Assembly (NCBI GenBank): GCA_905221605.1
Contig: CAJNDS010002326.1
Location: 188,001-252,000, forward strand
DNA from: Symbiodinium natans
Lineage: Eukaryota; Sar; Dinophyceae; Suessiales; Symbiodiniaceae
DNA: 64,000 nt
Reading direction: 5' to 3'
The notes under the pieces: generated by a model
The model's database searches: none
What the model saw: only the letters and a program-made list of their open reading frames with translations
Told to the model about the DNA's origin: nothing
Shown: positions 35,090 through 46,200 of the stretch, piece by piece
How the letters are laid out: each line of letters starts with the position of its first letter
How positions within the stretch are numbered: position 1 is the stretch's first letter
Translations under genes and position numbers: made by a program

Positions 35090-35703
35090 CTTGCATGAAC
35101 TGAGCGGGTAGGGTCGCAGGGTCTCTCCATGCAGGCATGATGCTTCTGCGAGCAACAGCCATGTGCTAATTCACCCAAGGCTCTGATCACGCTCTGCGGT
35201 GCTCGGCATCTTGGGTGGACTCTCCGGCTGAACGAAATCCTGCATTTGCTTCTGCTTTCAAGACTTCTGCTTGCAGGTGCGCCATGTTTTTTTTAACAAC
35301 AGACGACGCGATCACTTTGTTCACTGGGCCATTCTCGGCACTGAACTTTGCGCAAGCAAACTCTTCGTGGCTCCTTCAGGCAAGGTTTGCTGAAGGGCGG
35401 CCTTAGAGATTGGCATGTAAGTCGCAGATGCTACTCTCCATTTGACCCTATGCCCGATGTGCAAACCAGGAACAGCTTCATCACAGAAGGATACCACCTG
35501 ACACCGGCCAGTGTTTTGCACTGCTGCAATTTAGATGCCCTTTTGTCGAAAGGGGATCAGCAACAGAATGTCCGATAAGACTGACGTCACTAGTCACAGT
35601 GTTTAGTCAACCCGAACCTGTGGCACTAATTCGTGGCACTTAGACACCTTCTGAGGGACTCCATAGCATCGGGTCAATTGAGTCTCTGCCTTCCGTCCGC
35701 ACC

Positions 35704-35946
35704 TTGAAGTTCCACCTCATAGACCTTGGCCGTCCACAGGTGCAAGCCATTTTCCAGCTGCTAGATACACGTGGCTCTGCAAACACCCCCAGCCTCAATC
35801 CTTCGATTCTTCCCGAGCTGGGGGACATGCATATTTCAGGGGGGGAAAGCCGGTTTGTCGCGTCCACTGCAAACCGTACCAAGTCCTACGCCTATATCCG
35901 CCGAGGCACTCCTTTCAAGGCTGACCCCTTTTTCCCGAATGCGTAG
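35704..35946 (+). other. Plus-strand open frame of uncertain status
   Basis: An 80-codon frame reading KFHLIDLGRPQVQAIFQLLD and onwards to a stop at 35,946. It looks moderately protein-like, but the minus strand has an equally long frame over the same bases ending at an AAG before GT (35,704 region). All other supported genes are on the minus strand, so I do not call it a gene. Confidence 0.2.
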
Positions 35947-36059
35947 CGATGCGTTCCCATTGTAAGAGGTGGGGTTTCAGGGGTTGAGGAGTTTCCCGTC
36001 ATCGCGCGTGTTGGGTTCGCAAAGCGTTCGAAAGCGTCCGAAAGCGTGCGAAAGCTCGT

Positions 36060-36560
36060 GATTGTCGTCACTTTTTGACTATGCTTGCCTACAAAGGATG
36101 AGGCACGTGGTTGGCGCCATCATCGTGACTGTCTTTTTCAATTGTGCAGACAGTCACGCGGATGAGGAAGCGGGTGGCACCATCCTTGTAAGCTCGTTTC
36201 GTTGATCGCGGCTGGAAAGCGCAGACAATCACGAGGATAAGGCACCTCGGTTGCGCCATCCTCGTGGCTGTCGTTACTTTTTAAACGTGTTTCGATGTTC
36301 CCGGTTCAAAACGTGCGGACAGTCAAGACGATGAGGCACCTGGGTTGCGCCATGCTCGTGACTGTCGGCATGTCTAGAGCTTCCTTTCCAAAAAATGCAG
36401 ACAGTCACGAGGATGAAGCGTGGCGCCATCCTTGTGGCTGTCGTTACGTTTTAAGCTTGCTTTGTTGTTCACGGCTCAAAAGTGCAGACAGTCACGAGGA
36501 TGAGGCACGTGGGCGGCGCCATGCTCGTGACTGTCGTCACGTTTTCAGCTCGGTTTGTTG
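36060..36560. repeat. Tandem array of imperfect palindromes (~115-bp unit)
   Basis: Each of about five units has a left arm like 'gacagtcacgaggatgaggc' and a right arm like 'gccatcctcgtgactgtc', so it can fold into a stem of roughly 16 pairs with a loop of about 20 bases. Units are joined by 'gttacgttttaagcttgctt' -like sequence. Copies start near 36,066 (partial), 36,148, 36,222, 36,313, 36,396 and 36,482. Confidence 0.75.
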
Positions 36561-36935
36561 TGCACGGCTCCTGTTTCCAGGTTTTGCTTATCGGGGGTGA
36601 ATGGTGAACACCTACAAAGTGTTCCTGCTTCCCGGTTTTGCAATTGGCGGGCGAGCGGTGAATACCTACAAAGCGTTCTTGATTCCAGGTTTTGCTTGTT
36701 GGGGGGGTGAGGGCGAATACCTACAGAGCGTTCCTGATTCCACCAGGTTTTTCTTATAGGGGGGTGAATGGTGAACACCTGCAAAGTGCTCCTGATTCCA
36801 CGTGGTGAGTAGCTACAGGCTGTTCACGATGCCGGTTGTGCTTGTGCTTTCTGGGACGTGCCTTGTAAGTACCTACAAAGTTCCTGATTCCCGGTTTTTC
36901 TTGATTTCGGGGGGGTGAGTGTGAATAGCTACAAA
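36560..36935. repeat. ~63-bp tandem repeat
   Basis: Unit contains 'ttcctgattccaggttttgc', then a G-rich stretch, 'gtgaatggtgaa' and 'cacctacaaagtg'. About six copies, adjoining the palindrome array. Confidence 0.7.
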
Positions 36936-37620
36936 GGGTCCCTGACCCTCATCTATAGCATCTAACCATGCCTTTCCCTCGACTCGAACAAGCGGCACTT
37001 CCCTGGTAGCCGTTGAAGAGACAGCGATGATCAAGGTCCTCATCCTGCACCCAAACTGCCAGGCTCAATCTTACAGCGATGCAGCTGACACCCCTCGAAG
37101 TCCCTTGAAGTTCCTCACCTGAGTGGGCCACACGCGAGCATCTCGCAGAGTTGGCACCACCAGCGAGGCCAGCCACCGCTCCTGCAGCTTGGGGGGGGGG
37201 GGGAGGGGTGCCACCAGGCTTGATAAGTGTCTTCTAGGGTGAGGGTTCAGGAGCTGCGGGCAGGTTCCAAAAACGGTGGGGTTTGGGCTTTACGGCTATA
37301 CGGCTCTGGGCTGGAGCAAACTCTTGGAGTGTCTGGGCCACGGCAGAGAGGGTACACACAATCGACTTTAGCCATGGATCCCGCGAACATCCACCCGGTC
37401 GGCACCACTGAGTTACTGGGCACAACTAAATAAATCCCGATATGTAGAAGATCTAGGCACAAAGACACAACAGAAATCGAGCCATGCTCAGCCAAGATGC
37501 CCTCTCCGCTGCTGATACATCCTTCGATAGCCGCTGGTCCCTGGACCGAGGAGTGTCAACAGCTGCTCAAGCAGTGAAAAACTGAACCCTTTGGAGGCAA
37601 CTTTTCGGACTTCGAAAGCC

Positions 37621-37712
37621 ATTCCCTAAGCCCTAGACCCTAGACCCTAGACCCTAGACCCTAAACCCTAAACCCTAAACCCTACACCCTAAACCCTAAA
37701 CCCTAAACCCTT
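37621..37712. repeat. Interstitial telomere-like block, CCCTAAA/CCCTAGA
   Basis: About 12 heptamers; the left third is the variant CCCTAGA, the rest CCCTAAA. Sharp edges on both sides. Confidence 0.85.
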
Positions 37713-38227
37713 GCATGCCGTGGCCTGGCTTGCTCCGCAGGCTTCGCAGGCCAGTCGGCATCCTCGGAGTTGTTCCTGCAGGGCGATGCTGAGATGCCTC
37801 ATCTCTATTGCTTCTCCACAAGGCTGCTGCGGGGCCAGAAGATGAGGAATAGCAACTCAAACTACTACAAAACGCCAAGTCATTCCCGATGTGATCTCAC
37901 GAGACAGCGAAAACGCCACAAACGTGTGCCTCAAAACTTAAATTACACACTTTGGCGGAGGTTGGCCTCTTCGTTCGGTACGCCTCTGCCCTTTTCACCG
38001 AGACTAAGTGCTGAGAGCAACAACCAAACTATGTGAGTTGTCTGGTAGTTACATGCAATCAGAGAACATACCGCTTGAAGAACAAACCAAAGCGTCCTGG
38101 CAACGCGGCGCCGCGCTGCTTCCTTCCACGAGGGCGTGGTTGGCTCCAGGGTTTTGGAGTGCGGCCTGGGGCTGACGCACTCAGGGCTAAACGGCTATCA
38201 TTCTCGGGTAGTTGGTACACGTGCTTC

Positions 38228-38250
38228 AATCCGCCGAGGCCTCGGGGGTA
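38228..38250. repeat. Dispersed repeat copy (CCGCCGAGGCCTCGGG type)
   Basis: 'caatccgccgaggcctcggg' matches copies at 39,110 and 55,722. Confidence 0.45.
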
Positions 38251-38947
38251 GCACAAAACAGCCCCACCTCACCTTTATTTGGCACTTCTTTGCCTGGGCA
38301 CCCCCCCCCCTAGGTGACAGGTATGCCAGAACGGGGTTTGACCCCCCCCCCCCCACCACCCGCCCAACGTCCATCCCGTGCGTGCCCGCTGTGTCCCCGG
38401 ATTGTTCCCGAAAACCTTTCCGGGGTTGGGTTCTCATTTAGCGCTTCAACGCAGAAGGCGCGCTATCGGATCGCGTTCTGATGAAAGGGAGGGTCGGACA
38501 GAATGAATCTTGACGGGAGGCCACGGAGACGACGCAGTCAAGGGAGGGGGGTCGGAACATTTTGCTGGGAGAGGGGCGTGCGGAGGCGTGGACCATGCAT
38601 TGGAGAAGCACGATGTACGGACTGGTTCGGGGGGGCGAGAACCAGGAGGGGGGAGCGCAGACGGGGAGCGTGACATTCGGTTGACGGGCAGAGGAGTGGG
38701 GTACACGTGGACAGGACAAGGGGTTCAGAGCGCGATGTATCCGGTTGAATGGAAGGGTGTAAGGGCGGGAGCGTGATAGCCGGTTGGTGGCTCTGAACGC
38801 CTTGCGTGGATTCTGCGGGCGCGTTGCATGGTTCCTTTGTAAAAATATGTTTACAAGACACGCAAGTGCAGCATAGCCTCTAAAGCGTCCACCTTACCCC
38901 CGACCCGCCGCAACCCTCCGCTCCGATGGACCGGCCTCCACCTTCCC

Positions 38948-39039
38948 ACCCTCCTCCTCCTCCTCCTCCTCCTCCTCCTCCTCCTCCTCCTCCTCCTCCT
39001 CCTCCTCCTCCTCCTCCTCCTCCTCCTCCTCCTCCTCCT
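38948..39039. repeat. (TCC)n microsatellite
   Basis: About 30 uninterrupted TCC units, giving poly-Pro or poly-Glu frames that are not taken as genes. Confidence 0.97.
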
Positions 39040-39082
39040 TATTTCGCTCCAAGCGAGCGAACAAGCACCTCTGCGCAGGTCC

Positions 39083-39250
39083 CGGCCGAGGCGGATCGCG
39101 TGGCTTTAAAATCCGCCCAGGCCTCGGGCCGAAGTGTCTAGGTTGTGAGAACAGATCACGCTGTAGGGTCTGACGCCACCCCCCCACGTCCCTCCTCTCC
39201 GGGAGCTGCATTGGGCCAGGCCGAGGCGGGTCGCGTAGCGTTAAAATTAG
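39083..39250. repeat. Dispersed repeat, composite copy
   Basis: Contains 'ggccgaggcggatcgcgtgg' (39,083), 'ccgcccaggcctcgggccga' with 'gtgtctaggttgtgagaaca' (39,112-39,153), and 'ggccgaggcgggtcgcgtag' with 'cgttaaaatt' (39,219-39,247). The same order recurs at 55,722-56,183, so these are parts of one repeat family of a few hundred bases. Confidence 0.55.
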
Positions 39251-40293
39251 ATAGCGACATCTGTCCCTGTCTCCCAACGGTCCATCCCCTTTACAGGACC
39301 CCTTAGGAACAGTCCCCAATAGGTGGGCCGTCCTACTGTGTCCCTTAACTATGTGCAAGCATGCAAAATACCCGGGGTGGTGGCTGACTCCTTATGACGT
39401 TAGGGTTTAGACTCAATGTACCCAAACAGTCGAGCAGCACAACAGTTCGAGGGCTGGTGTCTAGGCTCTGGTATTTGGCTCTGGATCTGGACCGTAGGCC
39501 TTGGCCGGGTCTATCGCTGAGGCGTAATGGAGACACGAACAGCAAAGACACTCAGCTCTGAATGAAAGCCTGCTGTTGGTGACATCATGCAACGACTTAC
39601 AAGCAACTTCTCAGTTTGTGCCAAAGGACGAGGGGTGCACGAACGCCGCTCCTCGGCTGACACGGCATGCTCATCACTGACCTTTCTCCTAGACTGCATG
39701 ATCGGAAGTCCGGTAACAACAGCTTGCGACCCAGGCACTTTCACACACCTTGCACAGCGCAGGTCCACACTGAGAAGCTGCAAGCATGACATACTTACAA
39801 AGGTCCTTGCTACGAAGCATTGTCTGAAGACAACTGGCTCTGTAGGAACGGTACCCCAAGCCACCCAAGTCGGTGCCAGGGTACACGTCATCCTGCCTAC
39901 CATAGCCCGGCCATCTTGGCGCTGGCGCGATCCAGGAGGAAAGGAATCCTGCAGACCCAGTCCAGCAATAACTGTGACAAGCATCGATTGTGTTGCTGGC
40001 TACGTCATTCACCACAATCACCACAATCCGTCAGCAGGGACATGTGCGTTCCGACATGTCCGGTCCTGTCACTGGCGAGCCGCCATGTAAGCTGCACATC
40101 AAACTGACTGCCCTCTCTCCACACTCGACCTATCACGCTACAACCTTGAGCTGAACCATGGCGGATTCGCAACAGGCTTGGCAGCCAAAGAATTCTCACA
40201 TCACACCGTCAACACCAATTGCCTCAACCTCCGTACACGACCCAGTACCCACCAGAACCACCCATCGTAGCATGCTCCGTCTTCACAACATAC

Positions 40294-40474
40294 CTGTTGA
40301 CAGACATGCCTGAGCTTCAGGATACCAACGTCGAGCCGTAGAACCCTCTTCACGATGTTTGTACTATCCGTGGCGATTCGCGACACGCTAACCAGCGTCA
40401 AGAAGGCCCCACAACCAAGCTCATGAAACCTCACAGAGGCAGAAGCTCCCGATGCGCAAAGATCCGGCCATTGC
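40294..40474 (-). CDS. Clean 60-codon exon of unidentified protein
   Basis: Follows GCCTACAG and ends GTCAACAG before GTATGT, a consensus donor; one base plus 60 codons. Reads QWPDLCASGASASVRFHELG, then CGAFLTLVSVSRIATDSTNI, then VKRVLRLDVGILKLRHVCQQ. The pattern of short beta-strand-like stretches suggests a globular domain but I do not recognise it. A possible next exon (40,060-40,130, FDVQLTWRLASDRTGHVG) lies downstream on the same strand. Confidence 0.5.
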
Positions 40475-41029
40475 CTGTAGGCGACATCCTCCTTCACACC
40501 TCTTGGGCTAAGTGCCTGGAGACCACACAAGGGGTCGAGAAATGTCGCTTCTCAAGATGATACTCATCCAAAATATGTCACGGAATGCGTGGTTAGGCGG
40601 CCACCTCATGTCCGAAATAAAATAAAGCCTCCCATACAGCAGACGAGCAAGTTGTATTTTGGCGCCGAAAGCCCACTTTTTCGGTCAAAACGTTTGGGCC
40701 ACCAAACCAGACCAAGATCTCCGCCAAACACTCCCGCAAGCCTCACCACGAGGACTGGGATTGCAACCAAAAACTCTTCCAGAACCACCAAAAGCAAAAC
40801 CACAATCACCAAAACAACTGGCTTGCCCAACTAAGGCACGTGGGTTGGGGAACCTAAACCAGGACACTCAGGTCAGTCGCCAAACGTGCTTGCACGTTGT
40901 TCTTCAGGTTCGCTTAAGGTTACCCTGGTCGTGCCAGTCACTTCGCTGCAGGATGTGCATGCTAATATTAGGCTGGGTTCCTTTACAAGTACACCCCCAG
41001 ACCCGGGGGGGGTGGTGGGGCAACCTGGC

Positions 41030-41270
41030 GAGATGAGGTCAGGCCATTGAGTTTAGGCCAGGCTAGGTTAGGTTGAGTTGAATGTAGCTGAGATTATACT
41101 AGGCGATGCTTCTGCAATAAACGAGGCTAAGTTGGATTGGGTGAGGTTAGGTTAGGTTTTGGTTTGGCTAATTTTAGGTCAGGCTAGGCTGAGTGACGAT
41201 GTGAGGTTAAGTTCGGTAAGCTTGCTTTTGATTTAAGTTAGGTCCAACTTAGGCCACACGCGAAGCTTCT
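41030..41270. repeat. Degenerate pentanucleotide (GGTTA/GGCTA) tract
   Basis: Frequent 'aggttaggtt', 'aggctaggct', 'gaggttaagtt' words over about 240 bases. It could be a decayed telomere-like or independent pentamer repeat. Confidence 0.5.
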
Positions 41271-41754
41271 GTAAGTAACAACGACAGTAGAGTTGCAGGA
41301 TATTTGTAGACTTAGCCCCGGGACCAGGTTGAGGGCCAGGATGCTTGAGAGCCAAATGAGCTGGTTAAGCAAGACGTGGCTGGTGGGTCAATCGGTTATT
41401 GATCCACCTTTTCCTGGCAAACACGCTAGCAGGCCTCTACTAAACAGTATAGGGCGGAGGTATTGTATGAAAGACGTATAGGGATTGACGTTGAGTTCAA
41501 CAGTCACGCGTGTATGAAATCCTTCCGGGGCCAACATGTTGTAATTTTGGAGGAGGAGACTTGGGTTGAGATTGGAGGGTTGCGGGTTGGAAAGGCTTGG
41601 GACTTGGCTACAAACCTTCGGCCTGCGTCTGGTGACCGACTGGAAACCCAGGTTCGTGCAGCGTCGTGCTAGCGCCAGCAACTCCCTGATTTCTCAGCCC
41701 CAAAACACGACAAAACCATGTTTGTTGGCATGGTGTTTTCAGCGCCTACGCATG

Positions 41755-42000
41755 TCAAAAGCTCAAAACCATGATTCCCAACCCTTTCGGCTCGACAAGG
41801 GACGGTTGGGAACAATGGTTGCCGGTGAGCCCACACCGCGCTTCGCTGCCGCGGTACTTTCCAGCCCCAGAGCATCCACAAGGCTCGAAAAGGGGAGGTT
41901 GGGAGCAATGCTTTCCAGCCCCAAGCCCGGCCAACACCCAGTTCCCAACCCCTCCTTCTCGGCTGGAAAGCAAGTGGTTGGGAACAATGCTTTAGGCCTG
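41755..42000. repeat. ~85-bp tandem repeat
   Basis: 'ggttgggaacaatg(c/g)tt' followed by a 'ccagccccag' segment occurs at about 41,808, 41,907 and 41,975, and 'tcccaacccttt/cctt' at about 41,776 and 41,941. Direct and partly inverted similarity between units. Confidence 0.6.
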
Positions 42001-43218
42001 CATGCGTACCTTTCTTTCTGTTCAAGCATTTGTCTAATGAACAGGACTTGGGTGGCCGCCCCAGAACGATGACATAAAGTTGATGTTAGTCTGATGGTTC
42101 GTGTGCCTTTCTATGTAAGCAATAGCGAGGCTTTTTGAGAACTCGTCAATGTAAAGCACCTACTGTAAGCATCTGCAGGCTCTGTAGGCGCTGCAACTGC
42201 AAACCTCTGGCAGATTTGTGAACTTCCCGATGCCCCAAAATTTTCCCGTGCGCCCCGCCCCAAACCCTAGTCCCAAGTCTACCGACATCTACGTATGAGC
42301 ACCAAAAGGCAATGCAAGCAAGCAGGGCAAACACAATGTAACGAGTCCCTCAGTTCGGCAAACTCTGAGCAGAGACGAAATGAGCCTCCACCGCTGGGGC
42401 TCGAGCAGTTGAGTCCGCACAGACAGGACCCATGTCAGCAAATGCTCCTGGCGGACACCACAAGTTGTGCTCTGCAGGGAACATTCCAGTAACGAGGCAA
42501 GCCTTTCTCCAGCGAGGATGGGAATCGAGGCACTAGAGAGTCTCCTATTCTCTGCACAGTCTGCACAACTTGGGCTTAACGCGGCTGCGACACGTCAAGC
42601 GTTAACGCCCAGAAACACCACATCTTGCCGGCTTTGCTGAGGGACATCTTCACTTTCAAAGACCCAGACTTGGGCATGCTGTGCGAAATAGCCACGTAGT
42701 GCGTTCACGGCAGTGTGTTTCAAGTATGCTGCTGCGAACCTACATTGACCTGTGATTTCCATGTACTTCCATCGCTCTTTTTCTCTGACGGTCGCCCTTG
42801 CGTTTGGCCACGCAACTTTGGTGCGGCAGCTGGGCCTAACTAGAAACCGACGAAGTCGGCGTCACTCAGCGTCGATATCGGCTGGCATGGCGGCTGAGGA
42901 TTTTAGTCGTGGCGTGCGTGGGGCCATGGCTCTTCAGACTAAACCTCAGGTGCAGGAATGCGACATTGCTCTGAGCTACGAGACAAGCATGGCAAGCTCA
43001 TGAAGAAAGGCTTTGCACGAAACGTGATGCCAGGCCTTTGAGCAAAGCTTTGGAACGAAACATCACCAATACCGAATGAAAACTAGCAGTAAATGGCACT
43101 GCGCTCTGAAGGATAACTTCTCAACTACTCTCCCGATTTGCCAGAAAAGTGGGACCAACACAATTCGCATCGCTAAGGCTGCCAAAGCCTGCCAAAGCTG
43201 ATCTCACTGCCGAGTCAC

Positions 43219-46200
43219 TCGTAGGCTCGCTGAGCCCATTGACCAGCTTCCTCCATGCGCTCCAAAGAGAGGCACAGCGTGTAAGCCTGGAGCGTGCCAA
43301 GAGGCTGTGTGTTGTTCTGTCTGTTGTTCCCGCTTCATGGTGGAACCAGCAAGCGCAGGGCAATGGCTGAGGGCTGTCATGAGCTGTGCATGCTTTGCAT
43401 GATGCCCTTTTTCTGACCTTAGGAGTCCAAGGACAAGTGCAGAGCCTGGTAGGCGGCCACCTTCCTGAAGCTGGCCACGTTCAGCCCCTGGGCCACCAGT
43501 AAGAAACGAAGGCCAAAGGGGGGGTTAAAGGGGGGGTTAAACAGTTCACCCTACCCTTCACTCCGAACTCTCAAGACCTGAAAATCCCCTATAGGCCCGA
43601 ATTCCATTGCCTAACATGCACGCCCCTTTGCCCCTTTGGCCCCGACCCAACCCTTCCGGCTCTCTGGCTGAATTTCAGTCGGGCCTTGGTGGCTAAACAC
43701 TTTGCACCATGTCGTTACAGGCTGAAGCTTGTTTACTGTCTGACAGCACTGCAATCTCTAACACCGAAAGAGCATGGCGCCTTTTTGCTCTAAAGAAAGT
43801 CTTGGCTCTCGGCCGCTCGAGAGGTAACAGTTCGGAGAAGCTCGTTCACTGAAAGCGCTCAAGTCCAATGGCGCTAAGCACGATCTTTCACACTGGTCTT
43901 ACTTTCTTTTTGGACTTGATCAGTGAGTTGAAGCTTCGGGTCCCTAAGGAACTTGTTCAAAATCTCAGTCAGCTTCCAATCTAGCTTCGTGAGACCATCG
44001 GCTGCCATAAGGCTTGTTGGCACCCACCGAAAGTCTTCAGGCTTCACACACTGCTGTATGCTCCTGATATTTATCAGAGAGCGTTTGTCGCTGACTCCAG
44101 GATTTTCAGCTATCACAGTATCATACAAACTCTTGGCATCTGTTACTTGAACATTCGGGAAAACAGGTGGTGCCTTGAGTGCTTGATGTCCTGTGAAAAG
44201 CTCACTCAAGCAGAGGTTCGCGAAGCCTGCTCTGTCAGAGCCCTCGTCTGCAGCACTTGCCTCGGCTGCCAGCGTTGACCTACAAACTCTTGCCGACCTT
44301 GCAGACTTCCAGTCCACTAGCGTCCCTTTCGTGATCACGGCGGTCACGCGGACCTGGCTCAGGAAGACAAGGACGCCGTACTGCGATTTGAGCTCGGCGT
44401 TAGCAAAGCTGGAGTCGGTGTAGGTCACGAAGCAGCTGTCCTTATTCAGGGCGATGTCCTGGTAAACTAAACCATCTCGAGGAGTGGCTTTTAAGAACTC
44501 CACCGCTTCGTAGAGTCGCTGGAGGTCCTTGTAGTCGGTAGCCTTTCCCCGGTTACTCAACGAAACCAAGGGTCCGATTTCTGGCCTTGTCTGGCCGGCA
44601 ATCCACTGCAGGCTGCCGCTGACGCTGCGAAAGTCTGCCCATTCACTGGGCGTCAAGTTTGCAGCTTGCTGGCCTCGCCCTCGAGCGATCTTGCCTCCTT
44701 CCATGCCCTCGATGAACTCGGACTGAGTCACCAAGTACTTGAAGCGGCTGCCTTCTTGGTGAAGCCGTATCTCCTTTCCACGGTACACGGCGTGCTCCTC
44801 GGTCGTCACCTTGGTGATGCTGCCCCAAACGAACATGTTCTCCAACAGGTGCAGTGGGAAGCTCTCGCTGTACGTCGCGAGGAAGTCGTCGACGTGGATG
44901 ATCACCACTGCTTGGAGCTTGTTGCCGTCGCCGACGTAGTAGTACAAGCATCTGTCGAACGAATGCCGCTTGAAGCCGCGCTCGAGCATGGTCTTGTGCA
45001 CTCGCAGGTACCAAACTCTTGGCGCGTTGGGCAATCCATAGCAGTTGCCTGTCACAAGGTAGAGCTCGGCTGGGAAGCTGCCGGTGGCCTCGATCAAAGG
45101 GTCCCTTGGGGGCCGCATGTACAATGGGCCGTTGCGCTCTGAAGCATCTTGATCTCCTTGAAGAAATGCCGATTTGGCATCTGACGCCCACAAGTGCCAG
45201 CGTTCGCCAGTGTAGTTGTACTCCTTGTTGATGCCGGCCGCGGCTATTGTCATAAGCAGCGATTCCGAGAGCCTTGTCGGAGTCGGTGAATCCCGGGTTA
45301 TCTGGAACAAATCCGGGTCAGCACAGCCTATGATGACCACACGGCACTTGGGTCTCAAGGGACCTATGCCTTTCGACTTGTCCCGGTAGGCTGCCCGCGA
45401 CTTGAGTATGCGGCGGGACAGCTTCGCGTCGCCCAGGATGCGCTTGGCCTCCCGGTGGGATATTGGTTGAATCCCGCCCCACGACATCCAGTTGTCGTTC
45501 TCGACACGAGTGGCCTCGAGGTAGGCGTCCAGCTGAGGCTTCGGGAGAATTGTCAGCTGTCTCCAGGGAATTTCTCGGTCAAGTTGTTTAAGCTCTTTTC
45601 GGCTGTGGGTCCTGGAGTTTGATGTGCTCATCGAGTTGTCGTCCGAGGACTCGTCGCTCCTTTCGGGCTCCTCGGTCACGCCGGCCTCGTTCATCTCCTT
45701 CTTGCGGACGCCGCTGTTCAGGTAGCACTTGTAAAAGTAGTTCCGCTTGAGGGGAATGTTGTTGTAGCCGCCGTCGTCTTGGTAGTCCCGGAGCGTCACC
45801 TCGCCGTTGTCGTGGTAGTTGAAGTTCAGCGGCCTGCTCGTCACAAGAACTGCCGCCGGCCGCTTCTGAGGTAGAGTGGGTAGCTCTTCCTCGGGCGTTT
45901 CCATGGCCTGCGCTTGAGCTGGCCGAGTGGAAGCTGACGCTTGCTCAGCAAGGTTTGGCTGAGTCTCCTGTGCATCTGTGTCGTTAGCATCGTGGTGCTC
46001 GTTGTGCGTGACGTGTCCACCTGGTTCAAGTGGAGGTTGTCGCAGCGGAAGCGACGTGTAGTCTGGAGTCCCAGGCGCTGCGTTCAAAGCTGGAGAGGCG
46101 TACTGGGCGCTGTCGTACTGTGCACTGTCGTACTGCAGCGCCTCTTGACGACGGTCACTGGTGACCCTTCTCGTCAGCGGTGTCCTGGAACGCCCCCTCC

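Noticed and set aside
44643-45191. 182-codon minus frame and several plus frames within the copia element
   Set aside because: Alternate-frame shadows of pol; Arg-rich and motif-free.
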